This document shows, one piece after another, positions 34,152 to 44,567 of a stretch of DNA of 64,000 nt. The stretch comes from Kitasatospora setae KM-6054 (GTDB lineage Bacteria; Actinomycetota; Actinomycetes; Streptomycetales; Streptomycetaceae). Every line of letters starts with the position of its first letter. Position 1 is the first letter of the stretch. Made by a program: the position numbers and the translations under genes. The notes under the pieces were generated by a model. It did not search any database, had not been told where the DNA came from, and worked only from the letters and a program-made list of their open reading frames with translations. The stretch is from positions 5,518,001 through 5,582,000 of the forward strand of contig NC_016109.1 in NCBI RefSeq assembly GCF_000269985.1, given 5' to 3'.

Positions 34152-34963
34152 TCGGCGCGAGCCGTGAGGCACTCGCCGCCGGCCGCGAGAACCTCGAGAG
34201 CCTGACCGACAACACCTCGGTGGACTCGGCCAAGCTCGCCGAGGAGCTCGCTGCCGTCACCGCGCTGCTGGACCGCGAGGTCTCGCTGCGCCGCGTCCTG
34301 ACCGACCCCGCGCGGTCCGGTCAGGACAAGGCCCGGCTGGTCTCCTCGCTGCTGAACGGCCAGGTCTCCGGCGAGGCCGTGGACCTGGTCTCCGGCCTGG
34401 TCCGCTCGCGCTGGTCCGGGTCGCGCGACCTGGCCGACGCGGTCGAGCAGCTGGCCGCGTACGCCGAGGTCATCGCCGCCGACAAGGCGGGCTCGCTGGA
34501 CGACGTCGAGGACGAGCTGTTCCGGTTCGGCCGGGTGGTGGCGGGCTCGCACGAGCTGCGCGCCGCGCTGACCGAGCCGAAGGCCGACGCCGCCGCCAAG
34601 GCCGCGCTGGTCCGCAAGCTCCTCGGCGGCCGCGCCAACGCCGGCACCGTCCGGCTGGTCGCCAACCTGGTCACCAACCCGCGTGGTCGTAGCCTGGAGG
34701 GTGGCCTGGAGTCCTACTCCAAGCTCGCCGCCTCCCGGCGGGGCCGCGTGGTGGCCAAGGTCACCAGCGCGATTCCGCTGTCGGACGTCCAGAAGCAGCG
34801 CCTCGCCGCCGCCCTGGCCGGTCTGCACGGCCGCCAGGTGCACCTGAACATCGACGTGGACCCCGAGGTCCAGGGCGGTGTCCGGGTCGAGATCGGCGAC
34901 GAGATCATCGACGGCACCGTCGCGAGCCGCCTCGAAGGCGCTCGCCAGGGCCTCGAAGGCTGA
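34148..34963 (+). CDS. atpH: ATP synthase F1 subunit delta
   Basis: This 271-residue stalk subunit links F1 to the b subunits. It is about 90 residues longer than E. coli delta, the size usual in streptomycetes. The C-terminal TSAIPLSDVQKQRLAAAL and VDPEVQGGVRVEIGDEIIDGTVASRLE are the family signature. The N-terminal region is Leu/Glu/Arg-rich and helical. GTG 34148 overlaps the atpF stop. Confidence 0.95.
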   Translation: MIGASREALAAGRENLESLTDNTSVDSAKLAEELAAVTALLDREVSLRRVLTDPARSGQDKARLVSSLLNGQVSGEAVDLVSGLVRSRWSGSRDLADAVEQLAAYAEVIAADKAGSLDDVEDELFRFGRVVAGSHELRAALTEPKADAAAKAALVRKLLGGRANAGTVRLVANLVTNPRGRSLEGGLESYSKLAASRRGRVVAKVTSAIPLSDVQKQRLAAALAGLHGRQVHLNIDVDPEVQGGVRVEIGDEIIDGTVASRLEGARQGLEG

Positions 34964-35117
34964 GCACCAGCACTATCCGACCCTCGGTCGGGCGTCGGTC
35001 CACACCAGGTGGGCCGGCAAAACGTACGGCCGGTTCACCCGACCCGGCCGAGAGTCGAGCACTTGCGGCCCTCAATGGCGGGCCGAGGATCGCAAACTAG
35101 GAGAGCAGGGAAGCCTG

Positions 35118-36692
35118 ATGGCGGAGCTTACGATCCGTCCGGAGGAGATCCGGGACGCGCTGGCCGACTTTGTCCAGTCGTACCAGCCGGACGCCGCTTC
35201 TGTGGAAGAGGTCGGCACGGTCACTGACGCGGCGGACGGCATCGCGCATGTCGAGGGCCTGCCCTCGGTCATGGCGAACGAGCTGCTGAAGTTCGAGGAC
35301 GGCACCCTCGGCCTCGCGCTGAACCTCGACACCCGCGAGATCGGTGTCGTCATCCTCGGCGAGTTCGGCGGCATCGAAGAGGGCCAGACCGTGCGCCGCA
35401 CCGGCGAGGTCCTCTCGGTTCCGGTCGGCGACGGCTACCTGGGCCGCGTCGTGGACCCGCTGGGCAACCCGATCGACGGCCTGGGCGACATCGCCTCCAC
35501 CGGCCGCCGCGCCCTGGAGCTGCAGGCCCCCGGCGTCATGGCCCGCAAGTCGGTCAAGCAGCCGCTGCAGACCGGCATCAAGGCGATCGACGCGATGACC
35601 CCGATCGGCCGCGGCCAGCGCCAGCTGATCATCGGTGACCGCCAGACCGGCAAGACCGCCGTCGCCGTCGACACGATCATCAACCAGCGCGACAACTGGC
35701 GCTCGGGCGACCCGGAGAAGCAGGTCCGCTGCATCTACGTCGCCGTGGGCCAGAAGGGCTCCACCATCGCGTCCGTCCGCGGCGCCCTGGAGGAGGCCGG
35801 CGCGCTGGAGTACACCACCATCGTGGCCGCTCCCGCCTCCGACCCGGCCGGCTTCAAGTACCTCGCCCCGTACACCGGTTCGGCCATCGGCCAGGAGTGG
35901 ATGTACGACGGCAAGCACGTCCTCATCGTCTTCGACGACCTGTCGAAGCAGGCCGAGGCCTACCGCTCCGTCTCCCTGCTGCTGCGCCGCCCGCCGGGCC
36001 GCGAGGCGTACCCGGGCGACGTCTTCTACCTGCACTCCCGCCTGCTGGAGCGCTGCGCGAAGCTGAACGACGCCCTCGGCGGCGGCTCGATGACCGGTCT
36101 GCCGATCATCGAGACCAAGGCCAACGACGTCTCGGCGTACATCCCGACCAACGTCATCTCGATCACCGACGGCCAGTGCTTCCTGGAGTCCGACCTGTTC
36201 AACGCCGGCATCCGCCCGGCCGTGAACGTCGGCATCTCGGTCTCCCGCGTCGGTGGCTCGGCCCAGATCAAGGCCATGCGCTCGGTCGCCGGCCGCCTGC
36301 GCCTCGACCTCGCCCAGTACCGCGAGCTGGAGGCGTTCGCCGCCTTCGGTTCCGACCTGGACGCGGCCTCGAAGGCCCAGCTGGAGCGCGGCGCCCGCAT
36401 GGTCGAGCTGCTGAAGCAGGGCCAGTACCAGCCGTTCCCGGTCGAGGAGCAGGTCGTCTCGATCTGGGCCGGCACCACCGGTCAGCTGGACGAGGTCCCG
36501 GTCGCGGACATCCGCCGCTTCGAGCGCGAGTTCCTGGACAACGTCCGCCTGGAGCACAAGGGCATCCTGGCCGGCATCGTCGAGACCGGCCTGCTGGAGC
36601 AGGGCACCATCGACGCGCTGACCGCCGCGATCACGTCCTTCAAGCAGGGCTTCACCACGGCTGACGGCAAGCTGCTCTCCGAGCAGGCCTGA
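35118..36692 (+). CDS. atpA: ATP synthase F1 subunit alpha
   Basis: The 524-residue non-catalytic nucleotide-binding subunit starts at ATG 35118. IIGDRQTGKTAVAVDTI is the P-loop, and LLRRPPGREAYPGDVFYLHSRLLER is the conserved alpha signature carrying the arginine that reaches the catalytic site. A 154-base gap after atpH shows no obvious promoter or terminator. The start has only AGCAGGGAAG as a weak ribosome binding site. atpG follows after 33 bases. Confidence 0.97.
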   Translation: MAELTIRPEEIRDALADFVQSYQPDAASVEEVGTVTDAADGIAHVEGLPSVMANELLKFEDGTLGLALNLDTREIGVVILGEFGGIEEGQTVRRTGEVLSVPVGDGYLGRVVDPLGNPIDGLGDIASTGRRALELQAPGVMARKSVKQPLQTGIKAIDAMTPIGRGQRQLIIGDRQTGKTAVAVDTIINQRDNWRSGDPEKQVRCIYVAVGQKGSTIASVRGALEEAGALEYTTIVAAPASDPAGFKYLAPYTGSAIGQEWMYDGKHVLIVFDDLSKQAEAYRSVSLLLRRPPGREAYPGDVFYLHSRLLERCAKLNDALGGGSMTGLPIIETKANDVSAYIPTNVISITDGQCFLESDLFNAGIRPAVNVGISVSRVGGSAQIKAMRSVAGRLRLDLAQYRELEAFAAFGSDLDAASKAQLERGARMVELLKQGQYQPFPVEEQVVSIWAGTTGQLDEVPVADIRRFEREFLDNVRLEHKGILAGIVETGLLEQGTIDALTAAITSFKQGFTTADGKLLSEQA

Positions 36693-36725
36693 GTCCGGTA
36701 GCGAGGGAAAGGACGTAACGACCCA

Positions 36726-37636
36726 ATGGGAGCACAGCTTCGGGTCTACAAGCGCCGCATCCGCTCCGTCACCGCGACGAAGAAGATCACCAAGGCGATG
36801 GAGATGATCTCCGCGTCGCGCATCGTCAAGGCGCAGCGCGCGGTGGCCGCCTCCACTCCGTACGCCGACGAGCTCACCCGCGCGGTGACCGCGGTGGCCA
36901 CCCGGTCCACCGCGAAGCACCCGCTGACCACCGAGAACCCGAACGCGAAGCGCGCCGCCGTCCTGCTGATCACGGCGGACCGCGGCCTGGCGGGCGGCTA
37001 CTCGACCAACGCCATCAAGCAGTCGCTGGCGCTCGCCGCCCGCCTCCGCGAAGAGGGCAAGGACGTGGTCACGTACATCGTCGGCCGCAAGGGCGTGGGC
37101 TACTACGGCTTCCGCAACCTCGCGGTGGCGAACTCCTGGACCGGCTTCTCCGACAAGCCGACCTACGGGGACGCCAAGACGGTGTCGGCTGATCTCATCG
37201 CGGCCTTCACCGCGGAGACCGGTGGCGTGGACGAGCTGCACCTGGTGTCGACCGAGTTCCAGTCGATGCTGACGCAGACCGCCGTCGACCACCGCCTGCT
37301 GCCGCTCAAGCTCGACGAGGTCGAGCTGAGCGACGGGGCGCCGGCCAAGAACCAGATCTTCCCGCTGTACGACTTCGAGCCGTCGGCGGAGGGCGTCCTC
37401 GACGCGCTGCTGCCGCGGTACGTCGAGAGCCGGATCTACAACGCGCTGCTGCAGTCGGCCGCTTCCGAGCACGCCGCCCGCCGCCGCGCGATGAAGAGCG
37501 CGACGGACAACGCCGGCGAGCTCATCAAGTCGCTGACGCGGCTTGCCAACTCGGCCCGTCAGGCCGAGATCACCCAGGAAATCAGCGAGATCGTGGGCGG
37601 CGCGAACGCGCTGGCCGACGCTAGCGCGGGGAGCGA

Positions 37637-37640
<4 letters not shown>
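36726..37640 (+). CDS. atpG: ATP synthase F1 subunit gamma
   Basis: The 304-residue central rotor subunit has paired N- and C-terminal helices. MGAQLRVYKRRIRSVTATKKITKAMEMISA and the C-terminal RARQAEITQEISEIVGGANA-type end match the family. LLITADRGLAGGYSTN is the core signature. Its stop overlaps the atpD ATG (ATGA). Confidence 0.96.
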
Positions 37641-39097
<1,457 letters not shown>

Positions 39098-39130
39098 CCG
39101 CAGGCCGGTTGCGCGGCAGACCGAACCGTT

Positions 39131-39169
39131 GAGGGGTGGTCCCCGGCTCTCAGTCGGGGGCCACCCCTC
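39131..39169 (+). terminator. Strong hairpin between atpD and atpC
   Basis: GAGGGGTGGTCCCCG (39131-39145) pairs with CGGGGGCCACCCCTC (39155-39169) over 15 bases with one wobble and a nine-base loop. No T-tract follows. It stands 33 bases after atpD inside the operon. Confidence 0.75.
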
Positions 39170-39314
39170 ACCGCTGGATCTGCTGTGATCCCGGTCATTT
39201 ACGGGCCCTTGGTTTCGTTCCGGGGGCGCGTGACCGTTATTCTTACCGAAACTGCCGAGATCGCCGCCCGTTCGCCCGGGTGCCCGAGGACCGGCAAGAG
39301 CCAAGGAGCCCACG

Positions 39315-39698
39315 TTGGCTGAGCTGCACGTCGAGCTGGTCGCAGCCGACCGCAAGGTGTGGTCCGGTGCGGCCACCATCGTTGTCGCCCGTACGGCCTC
39401 CGGTGACACCGGCATCATGCCCGGCCACACCCCGGTGCTGAGCGTGCTGGAGAGCGGTCCGGTCACCATCCGCACCGCCGACCAGGGCACGGTCGTCGCC
39501 GCGGTGCACGGCGGCTTCATCTCGTTCGCCGAGAACAAGCTGTCGATCCTCGCCGAGATCGCCGAGCTGGCCGACGAGATCGACGTCGCCCGCGCCGAGC
39601 GCGCGCTGGAGAACGCCAAGACCGAAGCCGACTCGCACGCCGAGCGCCGCGCCGAGGTCCGCCTGCTCGCCGCCGGCGGGCTCAAGGCGCAGCACTGA
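39315..39698 (+). CDS. atpC: ATP synthase F1 subunit epsilon
   Basis: This 127-residue subunit starts at TTG 39315 with AGGAG five bases upstream. AELHVELVAADRKVWSGAATIVVARTASGDTGIMPGHTPVLSVL is the beta-sandwich region, and the C-terminal helical pair (LADEIDVARAERALENAKTEAD) could act in inhibition of hydrolysis. It is separated from atpD by 217 bases holding a strong hairpin; TATTCT near 39238 could be a weak -10 for separate transcription. Confidence 0.95.
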   Translation: MAELHVELVAADRKVWSGAATIVVARTASGDTGIMPGHTPVLSVLESGPVTIRTADQGTVVAAVHGGFISFAENKLSILAEIAELADEIDVARAERALENAKTEADSHAERRAEVRLLAAGGLKAQH

Positions 39699-39826
39699 GC
39701 CTGATTTGACCTCAGCGACGGTCCCGGGGACGCCGACAGCGTGACCCCGGGACTGTCGTATCAGTTGGTAGGAACGAGCGGTCGTGGGTCGACCGCCACG
39801 GGGACGCAGCGAGGAGGTAGGTGAGC

Positions 39827-40327
39827 ATGGTCCTCGCCCTTGTGGTGTGCGCGGCCGTCGTGGTCCTCGCCATTGCCGGCCTGATCGGCTTCGCGGTACG
39901 CCGCCGCCTCATCCAGCGGGTGGGCGGCACCTTCGACTGCTCCTACCGCCTGAAAATGCCGGCCGACGCCTCCACGCAGCCGGATCTCGACGAGAACGGC
40001 CAACCCACCTCCGCCCCGGTCCCGCAGACCGACGGCAAGGGGTGGGTTTTTGGTATCGGCCGCTACAGCGGCGACTCGATCGAGTGGTTCCGGGTCTTCT
40101 CGTACGCCCCCCGGCCCCGCCGGGTGCTGCCCCGCACCGAGATCGAGGTGCTCGGCCGCCGCTACCCGCAGGGCCAGGAGGAACTCGCCCTGCTCTCCGG
40201 CTCCGTCGTGCTGCGCTGCCTGCACAAGGGCGCGCCGCTGGAGCTCGCGATGAGCGACGACGCGCTGACCGGCTTCCTGGCCTGGCTGGAGGCGGCGCCC
40301 CCCGGGCAGAGAGTGAACGTCGCGTAG
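39827..40327 (+). CDS. DUF2550 domain-containing membrane protein
   Basis: A 166-residue protein with one N-terminal membrane segment (VLALVVCAAVVVLAIAGLIGFAVRRRL), then a cytoplasmic domain. FDCSYRLKM, GIGRYSGDSIEWFRVFSYAPRPRRVLPRTEIEVLGRR and the C-terminal AMSDDALTGFLAWLEAAPPGQRVNVA match DUF2550 proteins that sit after atpC in actinobacteria. ATG 39827 has GAGGAGG nine bases away; GTG 39821 is an alternative adding two residues. The function is unknown. Confidence 0.88.
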   Translation: MVLALVVCAAVVVLAIAGLIGFAVRRRLIQRVGGTFDCSYRLKMPADASTQPDLDENGQPTSAPVPQTDGKGWVFGIGRYSGDSIEWFRVFSYAPRPRRVLPRTEIEVLGRRYPQGQEELALLSGSVVLRCLHKGAPLELAMSDDALTGFLAWLEAAPPGQRVNVA

Positions 40328-40337
40328 GCGGGTGCCG

Positions 40338-40366
40338 TTAACGTCGGTGAACCCGCCCGCTAGGCT
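40338..40366 (+). promoter_or_regulatory. Candidate promoter of leaderless cobalamin adenosyltransferase gene
   Basis: TTAACG (40338-40343), a 17-base spacer and TAGGCT (40361-40366) are followed after six bases by the ATG at 40373. There is no ribosome binding site, so a leaderless transcript is likely. Confidence 0.6.
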
Positions 40367-40372
40367 GCGGGC

Positions 40373-40945
40373 ATGGTGAACCTGACCCGCATCTACACCC
40401 GGACCGGCGACGACGGCACGACCGCGCTCGGCGACATGAGCCGGACGACGAAGACCGACCCCCGGCTGGTCGCGTACGCGGACACCAACGAGGCGAACGC
40501 GGCGCTCGGCGTGGCGCTGGCCGCCGGGCAGTTGGACGACGAGCTGGTCACCGTGCTGACCCGGATCCAGAACGACCTGTTCGACGTCGGGGCGGACCTG
40601 GCGACGCCGATCACCGAGGACCCGAAGTACCCGCCGCTGCGGGTCGAGCAGTCGTACGTCGACCGGCTGGAGGCCGACTGCGACCGGTTCCTGGAGGAGC
40701 TGGAGAAGCTGCGCAGCTTCATCCTGCCCGGCGGGACGCCCGGCGCCGCCTACCTGCACCTGGCGTGCACGGTGGTCCGGCGGGCCGAGCGGGCCACCTG
40801 GGCCGCGATCGAGACGCACGGGGACGGGATCAACCCGCTGACCGCGAAGTACCTGAACCGGCTCTCCGACCTGCTGTTCATCCTGGCGCGGACCGCCAAC
40901 AAGGAGCGCGGCGACGTGCTCTGGGTGCCCGGCGCGAACCGCTGA
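40373..40945 (+). CDS. Cob(I)alamin adenosyltransferase (PduO type)
   Basis: This 190-residue enzyme makes adenosylcobalamin from ATP and cob(I)alamin. The N-terminal IYTRTGDDGTTALGDM is the ATP-binding motif, and AYADTNEANAALG, RIQNDLFDVGADLATP and VVRRAERATWAA followed by LNRLSDLLFILAR are the other family elements. It is a homotrimeric helical protein of usual length. Its product is the cofactor for methylmalonyl-CoA mutase, whose chaperone MeaB and partner epimerase are encoded further right. Its stop codon lies within a palindrome shared with the convergent gene. Confidence 0.95.
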   Translation: MVNLTRIYTRTGDDGTTALGDMSRTTKTDPRLVAYADTNEANAALGVALAAGQLDDELVTVLTRIQNDLFDVGADLATPITEDPKYPPLRVEQSYVDRLEADCDRFLEELEKLRSFILPGGTPGAAYLHLACTVVRRAERATWAAIETHGDGINPLTAKYLNRLSDLLFILARTANKERGDVLWVPGANR

Positions 40946-40974
40946 CGCGGCGTCAGCGCGGGCGCCGCGTCAGC
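40941..40974. terminator. Bidirectional terminator containing both stop codons
   Basis: GCTGACGCGGCG (40941-40952) and CGCCGCGTCAGC (40963-40974) make a perfect 12-base stem with a ten-base loop. The TGA of the plus-strand gene (40943-40945) and the TGA of the minus-strand gene (40970-40972) lie in opposite arms. Confidence 0.8.
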
Positions 40975-41500
40975 GCGGACGCTTCGGGAAGAGCGTGTAG
41001 CTCCCGGCGACCAGCAGGTTGACGCCGACGGCCAGGCCCATCCGCAGGTACCAGCCGTCCAGGGCCGCGGTGCGGGCCGGGTCACCGGCCAGCCACTGCA
41101 CGGCGGCCACCAGCGCCACCGTGACGGCCGCGCCGAGCAGTGTCAGCCCGCACACGCCCCACTCGTAACGGGCCCGCGCCGCACCGTACTTCGGCATCCC
41201 GGCGGGCTTCGGCCCGCCGGGATGCCGGTGCGCGGCGTGGCCGTCCGCCCAGCGGACCAGCCGGCGGCCGTAGGCGAGCGAGAAGCCCACGTACGCGGCC
41301 GCCAGGCCGTGCGTCCAGTCGGCGGTGGCGCCGCCGCGTAGGTCGGCGGCGGTCGCGCCGAGGACCACCAGGTCGACCAGCGGGAGCAGCGCCAGCAGCA
41401 CCGCCCCGGTGCGGCGCCGGCGCAGCGCGTACCGGGTCAGCAGGCCCGCGGCCAGCAGCACCCAGAAGCCGATCTCACCGGCCACGATCAGGGAAACCAT
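40970..41500 (-). CDS. Integral membrane protein of unknown function
   Basis: This 176-residue protein has about five hydrophobic segments: LIVAGEIGFWVLLAAGLL, VLLALLPLVDLVVLGATAA, GLAAAYVGFSLAYG, a segment after YEWGVCGLTLLGAAVTVALVAAVQWLAG, and a C-terminal LRMGLAVGVNLLVAGSYTLFP. A basic cytoplasmic loop with HRHPGGPKPAGMPKYG lies in the middle. I do not recognise a named family. ATG 41500 is preceded by CAGGAT six bases upstream and no ribosome binding site, suggesting a leaderless transcript. It is divergent from the histidine kinase gene. Confidence 0.82.
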   Translation of the reverse strand: MVSLIVAGEIGFWVLLAAGLLTRYALRRRRTGAVLLALLPLVDLVVLGATAADLRGGATADWTHGLAAAYVGFSLAYGRRLVRWADGHAAHRHPGGPKPAGMPKYGAARARYEWGVCGLTLLGAAVTVALVAAVQWLAGDPARTAALDGWYLRMGLAVGVNLLVAGSYTLFPKRPR

Positions 41501-41506
41501 GCTTCG

Positions 41507-41512
41507 ATCCTG
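41507..41512 (-). promoter_or_regulatory. Candidate -10 (CAGGAT) of leaderless membrane-protein gene
   Basis: CAGGAT on the minus strand ends six bases before the ATG at 41500, with no ribosome binding site. Confidence 0.4.
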
Positions 41513-41632
41513 CGCCCGTACCCGCGCCCGGTCATCGTCCGGTCCGGCGAGCGCGCGGCGCGCGGCGTGCGACTTTCGACGGACGGCGGGTCGTCCGGCC
41601 GGTCGTTCCCGCAGCTCGGAAGGGATGCTGGG

Positions 41633-42838
41633 ATGGACCGTGTGAGGCTCACCGCCCGCCAGGAGGACCTGGCCATCGCCGCCGCCGGGCTGCTCGGCGG
41701 CCTGCTGCTGCTCGCCTTCGGCGCCTACGACGCCCGCCCCGGGCTGCCGGTCTGGGCGGTCGCGCTGCCGCTGGCCGCGATGGCCGTCCTGGAGTTCGGG
41801 CGGCGCCGGTACCCGGTCTGGACGGTCTGCCTGGGCGGGGTGCTGTTCGGCGTCGCCGTCTACCTGGGCTCGCTGATGGCGACCCTGCTGATGTACACCG
41901 ACCTGCTGTACGCGGCCACCCTGTACGGCCCGGCCCGGATGAGCAAGGTCCTGCAGCTGACCGGTGCCGCCTCCACGCTGGTGCTGTCCGGGCTGACCTG
42001 GCGGTACGGGTCGGTGCCCGGGGCGCTGCTGGTCGCGGTCTTCTGCGGGCTGGTCTTCCTCACCCCGGTCTGGACCGCCGACCTGCTGCGGCGGCACCGC
42101 GACCGGGCCGAGGCCGAGCGGCTGCGCGCCGAACAGACCGCGCTGCTGGCCGAGTTGGACCGGCGCGGCGCGGTGGTCGCGGAACGCGCCCGGATGGCCC
42201 GCGAGTTGCACGACGTGATCGCCAACCACCTGTCGGCGATCGCGATCCACGCCACCGGCGCCCAGGCGGTGGCCCGCCGCCAGCACCGGGACCGGGACGA
42301 GCCGCTGGTGGAGGCGCTCGCGGTGATCCGGGAGAACAGCGTGCAGGGCCTGGCCGAGATGCGCCGGATGATCGGCCTGCTGCGCGACTCCGGCGCCGAA
42401 GAGCCGTACGCCGCACCGCGGTTGGCCGCCGTCGACGTGCTGCTCGACCAGGCCGGTGCGGCCGGGCGGGCGGCCGGGCTGCGCTTCGAGGCCGTCGAGC
42501 ACGGCGAGCCGGGCGGGCTGCCCGCGCCGCTGGAGCTCGCCGCGTACCGGATCGTCCAGGAGTCGCTGACCAACGCGGTCAAGCACGCCGCGCCGGGCCT
42601 CGTCCGGCTCGACATCCGGTACGGGGAGGACGAGTTGGAGATCACCGTGGCCTCCCCGTACCGGCCGGGGGAGGGGCGGTCGGTGCCCGGGGCGAGGGCC
42701 GGCCTGGTCGGGATGGGCGAGCGGGCCCACCTGCTCGGCGGGGAGTTCACCGCCGGGCCGGGCGAAGCGGACGGCGGGGACGTGTGGACGGTGCGGGCGG
42801 TGCTGCCGCGGACGGCGGAGGGCGGTGGGCGGGCGTGA
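41633..42838 (+). CDS. NarL-type sensor histidine kinase
   Basis: This 401-residue kinase has an N-terminal membrane region of about five segments (residues 12-145), for example AAAGLLGGLLLLAFGAY and SVPGALLVAVFCGLVFLTP. The HisKA_3 dimerisation domain has ERARMARELHDVIANHLSAIAIH with the phosphorylated histidine. The ATPase domain shows AYRIVQESLTNAVKHA (N box) and GLVGMGERAHLLGGEFTAGP (G box). No large extracellular sensor domain is present, so it probably senses in or at the membrane. The response regulator gene starts within its stop codon. Confidence 0.94.
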   Translation: MDRVRLTARQEDLAIAAAGLLGGLLLLAFGAYDARPGLPVWAVALPLAAMAVLEFGRRRYPVWTVCLGGVLFGVAVYLGSLMATLLMYTDLLYAATLYGPARMSKVLQLTGAASTLVLSGLTWRYGSVPGALLVAVFCGLVFLTPVWTADLLRRHRDRAEAERLRAEQTALLAELDRRGAVVAERARMARELHDVIANHLSAIAIHATGAQAVARRQHRDRDEPLVEALAVIRENSVQGLAEMRRMIGLLRDSGAEEPYAAPRLAAVDVLLDQAGAAGRAAGLRFEAVEHGEPGGLPAPLELAAYRIVQESLTNAVKHAAPGLVRLDIRYGEDELEITVASPYRPGEGRSVPGARAGLVGMGERAHLLGGEFTAGPGEADGGDVWTVRAVLPRTAEGGGRA

Positions 42839-43503
42839 TCCGGGTCCTGGTGGCCGAGGACCAGGCCGCGGTGCGGGCGGCGCTGGTGATGATCCTGCGC
42901 GCCGAGGACGACCTGGAGGTGGTCGGCGAGGCCGCCGACGGCGAACAGGCCGTCCGGCTCGCGCTGGAGCTGCGGCCCGACGTGGTGCTGATGGACATCC
43001 AGATGCCCCGGCTGGACGGCGTCGCCGCGACCCGGCAGGTGGTCGCCGCCGGAGCCGCACAGGTGCTGGTGCTCACCACCTTCGACCTCGACGCGTACGT
43101 GTGGGGCGCGCTGCGGGCCGGCGCCGCCGGGTTCCTGCTCAAGGACCTGGAGGCCGAGGCGCTGGTCGACGGCGTCCGGACGGTCGCCCGCGGCGACGGC
43201 ATGCTCGCGCCCTCCGTCACCCGCCGGCTGATCTCCTCCTTCGCCCGCCCCGGCGCCCCCGACCCGGTCGGCCCCGGCGCGCTGGACGGCCTGACGCCCA
43301 AGGAGCGCGAGGTGCTCGGCTGCCTCGGGGCGGGCCTGTCCAACGCGGAGATCGCGCTGCGGCTGCGCACCGCCGAGGCCACCACCAAGACGCACGTCAG
43401 CCGGATCCTGGCCAAGCTCGGCCTGCGCAGCCGGGTGCAGGCCGCGATCCTCGCCCAGGAGCTCGGCGTGCCCGTCCCGGCGGGCGGCCGGCCGGGCGGC
43501 TGA
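42835..43503 (+). CDS. LuxR/NarL-family response regulator
   Basis: This 222-residue regulator starts at GTG 42835, overlapping the kinase stop (GTGA). The receiver has VLVAEDQAAVRAAL, DVVLMDIQMPRLDGV with the phospho-aspartate, and GFLLKDLEAEAL with the lysine. The C-terminal LuxR helix-turn-helix is LTPKEREVLGCLGAGLSNAEIALRL, then ATTKTHVSRILAKLGLRSR. It is the cognate partner of the upstream kinase. Direct GCAGATCACACC repeats 34 bases downstream are possible binding sites. Confidence 0.95.
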   Translation: MIRVLVAEDQAAVRAALVMILRAEDDLEVVGEAADGEQAVRLALELRPDVVLMDIQMPRLDGVAATRQVVAAGAAQVLVLTTFDLDAYVWGALRAGAAGFLLKDLEAEALVDGVRTVARGDGMLAPSVTRRLISSFARPGAPDPVGPGALDGLTPKEREVLGCLGAGLSNAEIALRLRTAEATTKTHVSRILAKLGLRSRVQAAILAQELGVPVPAGGRPGG

Positions 43504-43952
43504 GGGCCGCCTGGCGGCCCGCCGGAGCGGAGGGGTGCAGATCACACCCCCTCCGGCGCAGATCACACCGCCGGATCGCACCACTGCGGTCGCGCTCCCA
43601 CTAGAGTCCGGCACAGGGCGATGCCGCTCCCGCAGGTGGTCCGTGCTGCCCGGGTGCGGGACGTTCTGGGCGGCCGGGTGAGTTTGCTCACGGTCCGCCC
43701 GCAGACGGGTGATTTGGGCGGCAGTCGAGCGTAGGTGTGAGGTGATCCTGCGTATATTCCCTCGGACGGGTGAAGTTGAGGGGCAGTCCGGCGGGTGACA
43801 GCAACCTGCGGAACTGGTTCGCCGTCAGATTCAGGAAGGGGCCGCCGCGCGGACGCGGCCCCGCGGGGCACGGACGTTCCCCGGAGGCGCGGGCGCACCG
43901 TGGCAGCGGACGTACGGCGGACGTACAGCGGACGGCCGAGGAGGAGGACAGC
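43504..43952. promoter_or_regulatory. Intergenic region with GCAGATCACACC direct repeats
   Basis: 449 bases lie between the response regulator and the STAS gene. GCAGATCACACC occurs exactly at 43537-43548 and 43558-43569, a spacing of 21 bases, or two helical turns. A weaker CCGGATCGCACC is at 43571-43582. TAGAGT at 43602-43607 could be a -10 just downstream, and TATATT near 43752 is a second candidate. I see no further gene in this stretch. Confidence 0.5.
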
Positions 43953-44288
43953 ATGCGCATCACCGGCGACCACACCGGACTGGCCATCGAAGGGCGGCTC
44001 GACGTGCGCAGCGCCGCCGACGCCAGGGCACTGCTGCACGCCGCCGTCGACGGCGGCGAGGGCGACCTCGTCCTCGACCTGGCCCGCCTCGAATTCTGGG
44101 ACGCCACCGGCCTCGGCGTCATCATGGGCACCCACCGCCGGGCCGGCCGGGTCGGCCGCCGACTGGTGCTGCGCGAGGTCCCCGGGCAGTTGCAGCGGCT
44201 GCTGGTCGCGACCCGGCTGCACCGGATCCTCGCGGTCGAGGACACCGTCCAGGACCCCTGCGGGACGACGCTGCCCGCGCTGGGCTGA
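43953..44288 (+). CDS. STAS-domain anti-sigma factor antagonist
   Basis: This 111-residue protein is a single STAS domain like SpoIIAA. LAIEGRLDVRSAADARALL and LVLDLARLEFWDATGLGVIMGTHRRAGRVGRRLVL are the core. At the phospho-acceptor, the usual DSSGLG is DATGLG, so threonine replaces the serine. GAGGAGGA lies just before ATG 43953. Such proteins bind anti-sigma kinases and free a sigma factor. No anti-sigma kinase or sigma gene is in the window, so its partner must lie elsewhere, or it may act with the ATPase-like protein encoded next. Confidence 0.88.
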   Translation: MRITGDHTGLAIEGRLDVRSAADARALLHAAVDGGEGDLVLDLARLEFWDATGLGVIMGTHRRAGRVGRRLVLREVPGQLQRLLVATRLHRILAVEDTVQDPCGTTLPALG

Positions 44289-44302
44289 CCCGGGCGCGCC
44301 TG

Positions 44303-44326
44303 CCCGCGGCCCGTCGGCCGCGCGGG
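44303..44326 (+). terminator. Possible terminator after the STAS gene
   Basis: CCCGCGGCC and GGCCGCG(C)GGG form a nine- to ten-base stem with one bulge, fifteen bases after the stop. The rest of the 279-base gap to the next gene is G/C-rich with no feature I can name. Confidence 0.45.
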
Positions 44327-44567
44327 GTCTGCCGCCGGGTCCTGCCGCGCGGGTCCTCCCGTCGGGGCCCTTCGCCGAGGGGCGCGTTCCGGTTCGCGCG
44401 GTGCGCCGCGCTCCCGGGGAGCACGTCCTCTGCGCCGCTGGTCGCGCGCGGTGCGCGGGTGTTCGTGCACGGAGCGGCTAGGTGTCGGAACCACCCCTGT
44501 GTGGTGACCCGCCGTGCCCGTGTGGGAAAGTCTCCGCTCAGGTGTCCGAGTGGCGGGGAGCAGCGAC

